Counted from the first letter of the stretch, positions 16,131 to 24,197 are shown. The stretch: DNA of 64,000 bases from Pimelobacter simplex (GCA_016803235.1 JADCLI010000004.1:1-64000); one strand, 5' to 3'. A program made the numbers and translations. Notes: a model not told the origin generated them from the sequence alone.

Positions 16131-16311
16131 CAAGAACTCAAGAGCAACACGTGATCCCGGTACCCACGCGGCGATCTACCCTTCTGAATTGGGCGCTGGC
16201 GTCCGGAAGACTTCCGGAGCAGTTGTTGATGGTGCACGCCTGGTAGCCATGGTTCACGTGTCAGCGGTGGCACCCGAGACACTCGATGGCTCGGGTGCCA
16301 CCTGCTTTTGC
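16131..16311 (+). ncRNA. Putative Ms1/MTS2823/scr3559-type 6S-like RNA
   Basis: A transcription unit with no plausible reading frame. TTGAAG (16096-16101), 17 nt and TACAAA (16119-16124) form a promoter placing the start near 16131. A perfect 13-bp stem with a TTTT tail (16266-16308) ends it, giving roughly 180 nt. Long-range pairing joins 16147-16164 to 16242-16261, starting with ACACGTGA against TCACGTGT. An internal palindromic hairpin lies at 16202-16218. This rod with a central open region resembles 6S RNA. Established knowledge: abundant RNAs of this kind (MTS2823/Ms1, scr3559) lie between homologues of the two flanking genes, Rv3661 and Rv3662c. Bases 16029-16130 hold only its upstream region. 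Identity rests on position and shape, not sequence search. Confidence 0.6.
16266..16311 (+). terminator. Intrinsic terminator with T-tract
   Basis: GGTGGCACCCGAG (16266-16278) is perfectly complementary to 16290-16302, with an 11-nt loop, followed by TGCTTTTG. It is the most classical rho-independent terminator in the window. It lies 238 bp past the HAD stop, better placed for a separate RNA than for the HAD gene. Confidence 0.85.
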
Positions 16312-16360
16312 CGGCCCGCGACACTGCGAGGAACGAGCAGCGTCGCGGATCAGCCGGGAA

Positions 16361-16470
16361 GATCGAGTAGCGCCGCGGCTGAGCCTGCGAAGCCGCGACG
16401 CGCGTATCGAGATCTCGGCGAGGCGTCTCGATACGCCCTCGCCTAGCGGCTCGGGCTACTCGACGAACTC
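16361..16470. repeat. Inverted pair of dispersed palindromic elements (GTCTCGATACG...CTACTCGA family)
   Basis: Two ~50-bp elements lie head to head. The first (16361-16414, reverse orientation) and the second (16425-16470, forward) share the ends TCTCGATACG and CTACTCGA. The interiors differ but are themselves GC-rich and partly self-complementary. The same pair structure recurs at 44574-44691. Organisation is like bacterial REP/BIME elements. Confidence 0.75.
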
Positions 16471-16547
16471 AAGGCTCGCGCAGGCGCTCGGGCTACTCGA
16501 CGAACTCAGGGCTCGCGCAGGCGCTCGGGCTACTCGACGAGCTCGGG
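16450..16547. repeat. 37-bp tandem repeat, about 2.6 copies
   Basis: Units start at 16450, 16487 and 16524, each beginning CTCGGGCTACTCGACGA. The first two differ at one base. The array extends the right end of the dispersed element at 16425-16470 by slippage-type duplication. It abuts the stop codon of the Fic-like gene (16550). Confidence 0.85.
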
Positions 16548-16549
16548 CA

Positions 16550-17278
16550 CTACTCCGCGTCGCGCACCAGCGGGCTCGCCTCCGCGGCGGCCGACCAGGC
16601 CTCGACCGAGTAGAGCAGCCACGCGTGCATGCCCGAGGGGCTGCCGCTCGCCCAGCCGCGCAGGTTGGACTCGTACTCCGGCCGCAGGGCGAGGTGCGCC
16701 GCCTCCGGTACGACGAGCGACTTCTCGTCGACGCCGCGGGCGGCCGCGACCAGCCGCTCGGCGGCGCGGGCCACGATCCCGTTGTGGGAGCCGAACGGCG
16801 CGGCGGTGACCAGCTCGGCGTGGACGACGGCGGCGACGGCGAGCGCCGGCGCCTCGGTCGGGGCGGTGACCAGCTCGGCGATGCCCCGCAGCCGCGAGGC
16901 GGACTCACCGTCGCGGGGCCGGCCGAGCAGCTCGTCGGGCAGCACGCCCCGGGCCGCGACGGTGTGCATCCGGGCCAGCGCCTGCAGCGGCTGGCGACGC
17001 AGCACCGGGACGAGGGAGAGCAGCTCGGTGGCCAGGCGGACGGCGTCCGCGGCGATCTCGTCGCCCTCGCCGGCGCGCACCTCGGCCAGCGTGGAGCCCG
17101 ATCCCTCGAGCACGGCGCTGGCGTGGGCGCCGCGCAGCAGCGACTCGGCGGTCAGCTCGGGGCTGGTGCGGCGCAGGCCCCGGTCGCGCAGCACCACGTC
17201 GATGCCGTCGCGGGCGCCGGCGAAGCCGGACGGGACGCCCTCGAGGGAGATCAGCCAAGCGTGGGGGTCGGTGGTCAC
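16550..17278 (-). CDS. Degenerate Fic-fold protein (Rv3662c type)
   Basis: 242 residues from ATG 17278. I see Fic-family landmarks: an inhibitory-helix/cradle-like SAVLEGSGSTLAEVRAG near residue 56 (compare S/T-x-x-x-E-G/N and 'AIEG'), and TAAPFGSHNGIVARAAERL near residue 165. The latter aligns with the Fic core H-P-F-x-D/E-G-N-G-R-x-x-R, but the catalytic His is Ala, the acidic residue is Ser and the first Arg is Ile. It would therefore be inactive for AMP transfer if it is a Fic protein. Databases often call this family 'oxidoreductase' or hypothetical. It diverges from the methyltransferase gene across 69 bp. Confidence 0.65.
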   Translation of the reverse strand: MTTDPHAWLISLEGVPSGFAGARDGIDVVLRDRGLRRTSPELTAESLLRGAHASAVLEGSGSTLAEVRAGEGDEIAADAVRLATELLSLVPVLRRQPLQALARMHTVAARGVLPDELLGRPRDGESASRLRGIAELVTAPTEAPALAVAAVVHAELVTAAPFGSHNGIVARAAERLVAAARGVDEKSLVVPEAAHLALRPEYESNLRGWASGSPSGMHAWLLYSVEAWSAAAEASPLVRDAE

Positions 17279-17347
17279 CCGGCAACGTTACTGGCGCACT
17301 CGCGTGCCTCCGCGATCCGGAGCCGTCGCGGCCGTACGCTCGCCCCG

Positions 17348-18271
17348 ATGGCTACCGACTCCGCCCCCGACGCACCGGGCCTCTGCTTCGGCAGTGTGGC
17401 CGAGGCCTACGACCGCGGCCGCCCCGGCTACCCGCGCGAGGCCGTGGCGTGGCTGACGGGCGAGGAGCCGCTGGCCGTCCTCGAGCTGGGCGCCGGGACC
17501 GGCAAGCTCACCGAGCACCTCGTCGCGCTCGGCCACGACGTGCACGCGACCGACCCGGACCCGCGGATGCTCGACCGGCTCGGGACCCGGCTGCCGGAGC
17601 TGCGGGTCTCGCAGACCGCGGCCGAGGAGATCCCGGCCGCGGACGCGACGTACGACCTCGTGGTCGCGGCGGACGCGGACGCCTGGTTCGACGCCGACAG
17701 GGCGCTGCCGGAGATCGCGCGCGTCCTCAAGCGGGGCGGCACCTTCGCGGTCGTGCGCAACGTCCGCGACGAGCGGATCCCGTGGGTCAAGCGGCTCGGC
17801 AACCTGATCGGGCACCACACGACCGGCGAGGGCGTCGGCGACGCGATCGACTCCTCGCCGTACTTCGGCCCGGCCGAGGAGACCGCCTTCAAGCACTGGC
17901 AGGTCATCGACCGCTCGTCGGTCCAGGACCTCGCCCGCTCCCTGCCCGACGTCGCCGCCCTCGACCGCACCGGCCAGGACTCAAAGGTCCGCGAGGTCCT
18001 CGCGTTCTACGACGACTTCGGTCGCGGCATGGACGGCATGCAGCTGCCCTGGGTGACCGAGTGCTTCCGCGCGGTCGTCGGGATCCAGCCGAAGACGATC
18101 CGTCAGGAGCCTGCCCCGACCAGCACCGGTACGACGCCCGCCGCGCCCGACGACGAGGCCGGGCCCGAGGCGCAGCTCGTCGGCGAGGACACCGTCCCCG
18201 TCGCGCTGGCGCCCGCCGTCGAGCCGCCGGCCGACGACGACTCGGGCATGCTGCTCATCGACTTCCGCTGA
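17348..18271 (+). CDS. Class I SAM-dependent methyltransferase (type 11)
   Basis: 307 residues from ATG 17348. The first ~45 residues (FGSVAEAYDRGRPGYP) are the usual lead-in of this group. SAM motif I is VLELGAGTGKLTEHL, then HATDPDPRML and the post-I strand DLVVAADADAWFD, where actinobacterial relatives usually have AxAFHWF. The last ~60 residues are an acidic, Pro/Ala-rich extension (APDDEAGPEAQLVGED) with no fold visible. The substrate is unknown. Confidence 0.8.
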   Translation: MATDSAPDAPGLCFGSVAEAYDRGRPGYPREAVAWLTGEEPLAVLELGAGTGKLTEHLVALGHDVHATDPDPRMLDRLGTRLPELRVSQTAAEEIPAADATYDLVVAADADAWFDADRALPEIARVLKRGGTFAVVRNVRDERIPWVKRLGNLIGHHTTGEGVGDAIDSSPYFGPAEETAFKHWQVIDRSSVQDLARSLPDVAALDRTGQDSKVREVLAFYDDFGRGMDGMQLPWVTECFRAVVGIQPKTIRQEPAPTSTGTTPAAPDDEAGPEAQLVGEDTVPVALAPAVEPPADDDSGMLLIDFR

Positions 18272-18300
18272 CCCGCCGCGCCGTACGGCACGATGATCAC

Positions 18301-19422
18301 GTGCGCGGCGGACGGTTGTGGCGGCGGGACCACCTGGGGAGCGATGCGGACCGGGCTGCGTTCCGGGCGCTGCACCAGGCCTCCTTGGCGGCGCCCGCGC
18401 TGCGCGGGGGCCTGACGACCGCCAGCGCGGAGCGCGCGATCCGCCACCTGCGGGCGCTGCTCGGCACCCCGGCACTGGCGATCACCGACACCGAGGCGGT
18501 CCTGGCCTGGGACGGGGTCGGCGACCACCACCTCGACCAGGCGGCGGTCGTGGGGCTGCTGGCGATCGAGAAGGGCAGCACCCGCACCGTCGACCGCGAC
18601 CAGCTCGGCTGCTCGGTCGGCGGCTGCCCCGTCCGCACCGGCGTGGTGAGCCCGCTCGTCGTCGAGGGGCGGGTGCTCGGCACGGTGCAGGCCTTCGCGC
18701 CGACCCCGACCGCCGGCCTGGTCCGGGCGACCGAGGAGGTCGCCGAGTGGGTGTCGGGCCAGCTGGAGCTGGCCGAGCTCGACGCCCACCGCAACCGGAT
18801 GATCGAGGCCGAGGTGCGCGCGCTGCGGGCCCAGATCAGCCCGCACTTCGTCTACAACTCGCTCAACGCCATCGCGAGCTTCGTGCGCACCGACCCCGAC
18901 CGCGCGCGCGAGCTGCTGCTGGAGTTCGCGGACTTCACGCGCTACTCCTTCCGGCGCCACGGCGAGTACACGACGCTCGCCGAGGAGCTGCGCTCCATCG
19001 AGCGCTACCTGCTGCTCGAGCAGGCCCGCTTCGGCGACCGGCTGCAGGTCACGCTCAACATCGCGCCGGAGGTGCTGCCGGTCGTCGTACCGTTCCTGTG
19101 CATCCAGCCGCTCGTCGAGAACGCCGTCCGCCACGGTCTCGAGGGCGCCGACCAGGCCGGACACCTCACGATCGTCGCCCACGACCGCGGACACGAGGCG
19201 GTGCTGGAGGTGGAGGACAACGGCGTCGGCGAGGACCCCGAGAAGGTACGGCGCGCCCTGGCCGGCGACGCCGAGCTCGACTCCGTCGGTCTCGGGAACG
19301 TGGACGCGCGGCTGCGCGCGAGCTTCGGCGACGACTACGGTCTGGTCGTGGAGACCGCTCCGGGGGCCGGAACCAAGGTGATCGTCCGGGTGCCGAAGTT
19401 CGCGCCGGGAGTCACGGCATGA
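18301..19422 (+). CDS. LytS-type sensor histidine kinase with GAF-like input domain
   Basis: 373 residues from GTG 18301. There are no membrane helices. A GAF-like domain (~30-160) contains two Cys five residues apart (GCSVGGCP, near 103 and 108). The His_kinase (PF06580) region reads ALRAQISPHFVYNSLNAIASF with the phospho-acceptor His, and the HATPase region has LVENAVRHG, VEDNGVG and GLGNVDARL. This is the LytS/YehU class. The gene overlaps the regulator start by 4 nt (ATGA). A soluble kinase with a GAF domain suggests sensing of a cytoplasmic small molecule or redox state. Confidence 0.88.
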   Translation: MRGGRLWRRDHLGSDADRAAFRALHQASLAAPALRGGLTTASAERAIRHLRALLGTPALAITDTEAVLAWDGVGDHHLDQAAVVGLLAIEKGSTRTVDRDQLGCSVGGCPVRTGVVSPLVVEGRVLGTVQAFAPTPTAGLVRATEEVAEWVSGQLELAELDAHRNRMIEAEVRALRAQISPHFVYNSLNAIASFVRTDPDRARELLLEFADFTRYSFRRHGEYTTLAEELRSIERYLLLEQARFGDRLQVTLNIAPEVLPVVVPFLCIQPLVENAVRHGLEGADQAGHLTIVAHDRGHEAVLEVEDNGVGEDPEKVRRALAGDAELDSVGLGNVDARLRASFGDDYGLVVETAPGAGTKVIVRVPKFAPGVTA

Positions 19423-20150
19423 GCGGCCTGCGCGTGCTCGTCGTCGACGACGAGCGGCCCGCGCTCGACGAGCTGAGCTACCTCCTCGGCGCCGACGACC
19501 GCGTCGGCGAGGTGATCGCCTGCCAGTCCGCGACCGACGGGCTGCGGATCCTGCGCGAGCGCGAGGTCGACTGCGTCTTCCTCGACATCCAGATGCCCGG
19601 TCTCACCGGGCTCGAGCTGGCCGAGGTGCTCGGCAGGTTCAAGCAGCCCCCGCCGGTGGTCTTCGTGACCGCCCACGAGCAGCACGCAGTCGACGCCTTC
19701 GACCTGCACGCCGTCGACTACGTCCTCAAGCCGGTGCGCCCCGAGCGCCTCGCCGAGGCGGTACGCCGCGTCCTCGACGGCACCGCACCGGCCCCGGCGG
19801 CGACGGACGCCCAGATCGCGGTGGAGCGCGGCGGCGTCACCCGGTTCGTGGACCGCGGCGACATCACCCACGTGGAGGCGCAGGGCGACTACGCCCGGCT
19901 GCACACGACCGCCGGCGACAGCTACCTCGTCCGGGTCCCGTTGACGACGCTCGAGGAGGACTGGGCGGAGGCCGGGTTCCACCGGATCCACCGCTCCCTG
20001 CTGGTCGCGCTGGCCCACGTCACCGAGGTGCGCAGCGACGGCGGGCGAACCTCGGTCGTGGTCGGCGACGGCACCGAGCTGCCGGTCAGCCGCCGCCACA
20101 CCCGCGCGCTGCGCGACGTCCTGGTCCGCCGGGCCCGCGCGGGAGGCTGA
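19419..20150 (+). CDS. LytTR-family response regulator
   Basis: 243 residues from ATG 19419, coupled to the kinase. The receiver domain (1-120) has the acidic pair VVDDE, phospho-Asp in CVFLDIQMPGLTG, Thr in VFVTAHE, and Lys in YVLKPVRPE. The LytTR DNA-binding domain is ~135-240 (DRGDITHVEAQGDYARLHT ... FHRIHRSLLVALAHV ... LPVSRRHTRALRD). With the downstream transporter genes it resembles LytTR systems that control uptake of a carboxylate, such as pyruvate in BtsSR. Confidence 0.9.
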   Translation: MSGLRVLVVDDERPALDELSYLLGADDRVGEVIACQSATDGLRILREREVDCVFLDIQMPGLTGLELAEVLGRFKQPPPVVFVTAHEQHAVDAFDLHAVDYVLKPVRPERLAEAVRRVLDGTAPAPAATDAQIAVERGGVTRFVDRGDITHVEAQGDYARLHTTAGDSYLVRVPLTTLEEDWAEAGFHRIHRSLLVALAHVTEVRSDGGRTSVVVGDGTELPVSRRHTRALRDVLVRRARAGG

Positions 20151-20164
20151 GATGAGCGCCCACC

Positions 20165-20551
20165 TTGAATGAGCGGGTGCGGGTCACCGGACCGCCGCGG
20201 CACACCCCGGCAGGACGGGCCGCGAGCCGGCTCGGCGACGTGCGCGAGCAGACCGCGCTCGGCGACGTGTACCTCCGCTCCCTGCTGCGCGCCCAGCTCG
20301 GCCTCGCCGTCCGGCTGCTCGTGCTGCTGGCCGTCACCCTCGGCGTGCTCCCCCTCGCCTTCCACCTGTGGCCGTCGCTCTCGGACGTGCGGCCACTGGG
20401 GCTCCCCCTGCCCTGGCTGCTGCTCGGCGTGCTGGTGCACCCGTTCCTGCTGCTGCTCGCGTGGCGCTACGTCCGCCGGGCCGAGCGCAACGAGCGCGTC
20501 TTCGCCGACCTGGTCAGCGATCCCGCGGCCGACGACGAGGACGGCGCCTGA
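20165..20551 (+). CDS. Small two-helix membrane protein partnered with symporter
   Basis: 128 residues from TTG 20165; GTG 20177 is an alternative. Two hydrophobic helices (AVRLLVLLAVTLGVLPLAFHLWP and LPWLLLGVLVHPFLLLLAWRYV) follow a basic N-terminus. Its stop overlaps the symporter ATG by one base (TGATG). It plays the positional role of the DUF485 subunit that accompanies acetate/pyruvate symporters, as seen again at 48874, but its sequence is different. A function in symporter assembly or activity is inferred from linkage. Confidence 0.7.
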   Translation: MNERVRVTGPPRHTPAGRAASRLGDVREQTALGDVYLRSLLRAQLGLAVRLLVLLAVTLGVLPLAFHLWPSLSDVRPLGLPLPWLLLGVLVHPFLLLLAWRYVRRAERNERVFADLVSDPAADDEDGA

Positions 20552-22047
20552 TGGAGCGCGCCGACGTACCCGGTCTGGTCGCGGTCGTGCTGGTCACCGT
20601 CGCGACCCTGGCGATCGGCACCTGGGGGCTGCGGTTCTCCCGCACCACGAGCGACTTCTTCGTCGCCTCCCGGACCGTCCGGCCGGGCCTGAACGCGAGC
20701 GCCATCGGCGGCGAGTACCTCTCCGCCGCGTCCTTCCTCGGCATCGCCGGGCTGCTGCTCGTCGGCGGCGCCGACATGCTCTGGTACCCGGTCGGGTGGA
20801 CGGCGGGCTATCTCGTCCTGCTGGTGCTGGTGGCCGCGCCACTGCGGCGCTCCGGCGCCTACACCCTGCCCGACTTCGCCGAGGCGCGGCTCGGCTCGCG
20901 CACCGTGCGCGCGGCCTGCTCGCTGCTCGTCGTCGGCATCGGCTGGCTCTACATGATCCCGCAGTTCGAGGGCGCCGGGATCACCCTGCGCTCGGCGATC
21001 GGCGCGCCGGAGTGGGCCGGGTCCCTGGTCGTCGCGGGGGTCGTGCTCGCCAACGTGACGTCCGGCGGGATGCGGTCGGTGACCTTCGTCCAGGCCTTCC
21101 AGTACTGGCTCAAGCTGACCGCGCTGCTGGTCCCGGCCGCCGTGCTGGTCGCGGTCTGGTGGGGCGACGGCCGCCCCGCCGGAGCCGGTGGCGGCGACTG
21201 GTCCCACCCGGTCGCGGGCGACGGCGGGGTCGGCCTCTACACGACGTACTCCCTCATCGCCGGGCTGTTCCTCGGCACCATGGGCCTGCCCCACGTGGTC
21301 GTGCGGTTCTACACCAACCCCGACGGCCGGGCCGCGCGGCGTACGACGGTCGTGGTGCTCGCCCTGCTCGGGCTGTTCTACGTCTGGCCACCGGTGTACG
21401 CCGCCCTCGGCCGCGTGTACGGCGACCGGCTGGTCGCCGAGGGCCGCTCGGACGTGCTGGTGCTGGAGCTGCCGCGGGCGATGCTCGACGGCGTCGGCGG
21501 CGACGTGCTGACCGGGCTGGTCACCGCGGGAGCATTCGCGGCCTTCCTGTCGACGTCCTCGGGGCTGGCGATCGCCGTGTCCGGCGTGCTCACCCAGGAC
21601 GTCACCAGCCGGCTGGTCAGCGAGCAGCGCGGCGTCGCGGCGTTCCGGCTCGCGGCGATGGTGGCCGTGGTGATCCCGGTGCTGGCGGCGCTGCTGGTCC
21701 GCGACGTCGGCGTCGCGCAGTCCGTCGGGCTGGCGTTCGCGGTCGCGGCCTCGACGTTCTGCCCGCTGCTGGTGCTCGGCATCTGGTGGCGGCGGCTCAC
21801 CGACGCCGGCGCCCTGGCCGGGCTCGCGGCCGGCGGGCTCGGTGCCGGAGGTGCCGCGATCGCGACGCTGGCGGGCTACGCCCCCGGTGGCTGGGCGGGA
21901 GCGCTGCTGGCTCAGCCCGCCGCCTGGAGCGTGCCGGTGGCGGTGCTGGTGATGGTCGGCGTCTCGCTCGCGACCGCCGACCGGGAACCGGCGCACGCAC
22001 GCCGGTTCCTGGTCCGGCTGCACACCCCGGAGTCGCTGAGCAGGTAG
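20551..22047 (+). CDS. Sodium/solute symporter (SSS family, cation-acetate-like)
   Basis: 498 residues from ATG 20551, with about 13 membrane helices. SSS hallmarks: N-terminal FFVASRTVRPGLNASAIGGEYLSAASFLGIAG, central LFLGTMGLPHVVVRFYTNPDGRAARRT, and AFAAFLSTSSGLAIAVSGVLTQDV. These match ActP/MctC-type monocarboxylate symporters, so acetate, pyruvate or propionate are the likely substrates. It ends the operon histidine kinase-LytTR-small protein-symporter, which implies substrate-responsive expression. Confidence 0.88.
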   Translation: MERADVPGLVAVVLVTVATLAIGTWGLRFSRTTSDFFVASRTVRPGLNASAIGGEYLSAASFLGIAGLLLVGGADMLWYPVGWTAGYLVLLVLVAAPLRRSGAYTLPDFAEARLGSRTVRAACSLLVVGIGWLYMIPQFEGAGITLRSAIGAPEWAGSLVVAGVVLANVTSGGMRSVTFVQAFQYWLKLTALLVPAAVLVAVWWGDGRPAGAGGGDWSHPVAGDGGVGLYTTYSLIAGLFLGTMGLPHVVVRFYTNPDGRAARRTTVVVLALLGLFYVWPPVYAALGRVYGDRLVAEGRSDVLVLELPRAMLDGVGGDVLTGLVTAGAFAAFLSTSSGLAIAVSGVLTQDVTSRLVSEQRGVAAFRLAAMVAVVIPVLAALLVRDVGVAQSVGLAFAVAASTFCPLLVLGIWWRRLTDAGALAGLAAGGLGAGGAAIATLAGYAPGGWAGALLAQPAAWSVPVAVLVMVGVSLATADREPAHARRFLVRLHTPESLSR

Positions 22048-22048
22048 G

Positions 22049-22080
22049 CCCCCGGATCGTTCGATCGAACGATCCGGGGG
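22049..22080. terminator. 32-bp perfect palindrome after the symporter gene
   Basis: CCCCCGGATCGTTCGA (22049-22064) is followed immediately by its exact reverse complement (22065-22080), then ACTTTT. On the plus strand this is a strong hairpin with a short T-run, suitable as terminator for the symporter operon. Confidence 0.8.
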
Positions 22081-22106
22081 ACTTTTCGGCGCCCGATTCC
22101 CTCCAG

Positions 22107-22122
22107 CCGTTCGATCGAACGG
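22107..22122. promoter_or_regulatory. Second GTTCGATCGAAC palindrome
   Basis: CCGTTCGATCGAACGG is a perfect 16-bp palindrome 12 bp from the stop of the aldo/keto reductase gene. It shares its 14-bp core CGTTCGATCGAACG with the terminator palindrome 42 bp away. It may act as terminator for the opposing gene or as half of a paired structure. Confidence 0.45.
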
Positions 22123-22134
22123 AATGGTGGGCGG

Positions 22135-22944
22135 TCAGCCGTTGAACTCGGCCGGGTGCGGACCGACCCGTCCGTCCCGCTCGAGCCCGTCGATCGCGAC
22201 GAGGTCGGCGTCGGTGAGCCCGAAGCCGGCCAGGTCGAGGTTCTCCGCGATCCGCGACGGGGTGACCGACTTGGGGATCACGACCCGGCCCTGCTGGAGG
22301 TGCCAGCGCAGGATGACCTGGGCCGAGGTGCGGCCGAGCCGCTCGGCGATCGCGGTGATGGTCGGGTCGACCAGCATCGCGCCCTGGGCGAGCGGGCTCC
22401 AGGCCTCGGTGACGACGCCGAGGGCGTCGTTCGCGGCGACGACGTCGCGCTGCTGCAGGGCAGGGTGGAGCTCGACCTGGTTGACCGCGGGGACGGTGCC
22501 GCCGAGGTCGGCGACCTGGCGCAGGTGCTCGGGCAGGAAGTTGGAGACGCCGATCGCGCGGACCCGGCCGCCGGCGTACAGCTCCTCGAGCCCGGCCCAG
22601 GCATCGAGGTACCGCTCGTTCGCGGGGGCCGGCCAGTGCACGAGGTAGAGGTCGAGGCGGTCGAGGCCCAGGCGCTCCAGGCCGGCGTCGTACGCCGCGA
22701 CGGCGGAGCCGTGGTCGCTGTTCCAGAGCTTGCTGGTCACGAACAGCTCGTCGCGGGCGATGCCGGAGGCCGCGATGGCGCGGCCGACGCCCGCCTCGTT
22801 GCCGTAGATCGAGGCGGTGTCGATGCTGCGGTAGCCGGCTTCGAGAGCGGCGCTCACGGCCGCCTCGGTCTCGTCGTCGGGCACCTGGAAGACGCCGAAG
22901 CCGACCTGGGGCATGGCGACGCCGTTGTTGAGGGTGATCTGCAC
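22135..22944 (-). CDS. Aldo/keto reductase (2,5-diketogluconate reductase-like)
   Basis: 269 residues from GTG 22944, with CAGGAG 9 nt upstream. The AKR tetrad is complete: Asp in YRSIDTASIYGNE, Tyr in the same segment, Lys in LFVTSKLWN, and His in LYLVHWP. Typical later motifs are VRAIGVSNFLPEHL, QVELHPALQQ and the NADPH-binding VIPKSVTPSRIAEN. The length and motifs fit the AKR5/DkgA-like group, which reduces small carbonyls. It is 16 nt downstream of the MFS gene and so likely in the MarR-controlled operon. Confidence 0.9.
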   Translation of the reverse strand: MQITLNNGVAMPQVGFGVFQVPDDETEAAVSAALEAGYRSIDTASIYGNEAGVGRAIAASGIARDELFVTSKLWNSDHGSAVAAYDAGLERLGLDRLDLYLVHWPAPANERYLDAWAGLEELYAGGRVRAIGVSNFLPEHLRQVADLGGTVPAVNQVELHPALQQRDVVAANDALGVVTEAWSPLAQGAMLVDPTITAIAERLGRTSAQVILRWHLQQGRVVIPKSVTPSRIAENLDLAGFGLTDADLVAIDGLERDGRVGPHPAEFNG

Positions 22945-22960
22945 GGTGGTTCTCCTGGAG

Positions 22961-24172
22961 TCAGGCCGCGAGGGCGGCGGGGGTGGGTGCGTCGGCAGCG
23001 GGGCGCAGCTCGCCGCCCGGCGCCTTCGCGGCGACGGCGAGCACGACCAGGCCGAGCGCGGTGATGGCGGCACCCGCCCACAGCGGGGAGGTGTAGCCGA
23101 GGCCGGCGGCGAGGGTCACGCCGCCGAGCCAGGCGCCGAGGGCGTTGCCGACGTTGAAGGCGGCGATGTTGGCGCCCGACGCGAGCGTCGGCGCGGCGCT
23201 GGCGTAGTGCATGACCCGCATCTGCAGGCCGGGCACGGTCGCGAAGCCGACGCCGCCCATGAGCAGCAGCGCGAGCACGGTCAGCGGCTTGCTGCCGGCA
23301 GTGAGGGCGAACGCGGCGAGCACCACGGTGAGGGCGGCGAGCACGACGAGCAGGGTGCGGACGAGGTCGCGGTCGGCCGCGCGGCCGCCCGCGACGTTGC
23401 CGACGAACAGGCCGACGCCGAACAGGACGAGCAGCCACGGGACAGCGCCGGCCGCGAAGCCGGTCACCTCCGTGAGGGTGAACGCGATGTAGGTGAAGCC
23501 GCCGAACATGCCGCCGTACCCGAGGACGGTGACGAGGATCGAGAGCCAGACCTGCGGGCTGCGGAAGGCGGCCAGCTCGGTGCGGGCGCTCGATGTGGCG
23601 CCGCCGGCACCGTCGGCCGCGGCGCGGCGGGCGGCGGGGACCAGCGCGGCGATGCCCACGAACGCGAGGACGCCGATGACGGTGATGGCCCAGAAGGTCG
23701 AGCGCCAGCCGGCCGCCTGGCCGAGGAACGTGCCGAGCGGGACGCCGAGGACGTTGGCGAGCGTGAGACCGCCGAACATGAAGGCGATCGCGCTGGCCTT
23801 GCGGTCCGGGGCGACGAGCTGGGCGGCGACGACGGAGCCGATGCCGAAGAAGGCGCCGTGGCACAGGGCCGCGACGACGCGGCCGGTCATCATCAGGCCG
23901 TACGACGGAGCGAGGGCGGAGATCAGGTTGCCGAGGATGAACAGGATCATCAGGCCGAGGAGCGCGGTCTTGCGCGGCACCCGCGTGAGGGCGAGGGTCA
24001 GCACGATGGCGCCGACGGCGACGCTGAGGGCGTAGCCGGAGATGAGGTAGCCGGCGGTGGTCTCGGAGACGGCGAAGTCGTCCGCGACCTCGGGCAGCAG
24101 GCCCATGATCACGAACTCGGTGAGGCCGATCCCGAACCCGCCGATGGCGAGAGCGAGGAGTGCGACAGGCAT
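22961..24172 (-). CDS. MFS drug-efflux transporter (DHA1/AraJ-like)
   Basis: 403 residues from ATG 24172, with AGGAAG as RBS. There are twelve hydrophobic helices. MFS motif A variants (LTRVPRKTALLG) and motif C-like (LGVPLGTFLGQAAGWRSTFW) are present. The N-terminus ALLALAIGGFGIGLTEFVIMGLLPEVA is characteristic of the AraJ/sugar-efflux DHA1 group. It is divergent from a marR gene, with three operator-like repeats in the shared promoter, so export of an inducing compound with repression by MarR is the natural model. Confidence 0.9.
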   Translation of the reverse strand: MPVALLALAIGGFGIGLTEFVIMGLLPEVADDFAVSETTAGYLISGYALSVAVGAIVLTLALTRVPRKTALLGLMILFILGNLISALAPSYGLMMTGRVVAALCHGAFFGIGSVVAAQLVAPDRKASAIAFMFGGLTLANVLGVPLGTFLGQAAGWRSTFWAITVIGVLAFVGIAALVPAARRAAADGAGGATSSARTELAAFRSPQVWLSILVTVLGYGGMFGGFTYIAFTLTEVTGFAAGAVPWLLVLFGVGLFVGNVAGGRAADRDLVRTLLVVLAALTVVLAAFALTAGSKPLTVLALLLMGGVGFATVPGLQMRVMHYASAAPTLASGANIAAFNVGNALGAWLGGVTLAAGLGYTSPLWAGAAITALGLVVLAVAAKAPGGELRPAADAPTPAALAA

Positions 24173-24197
24173 GGAGACTTCCTGAGTGCGTCGGTAG

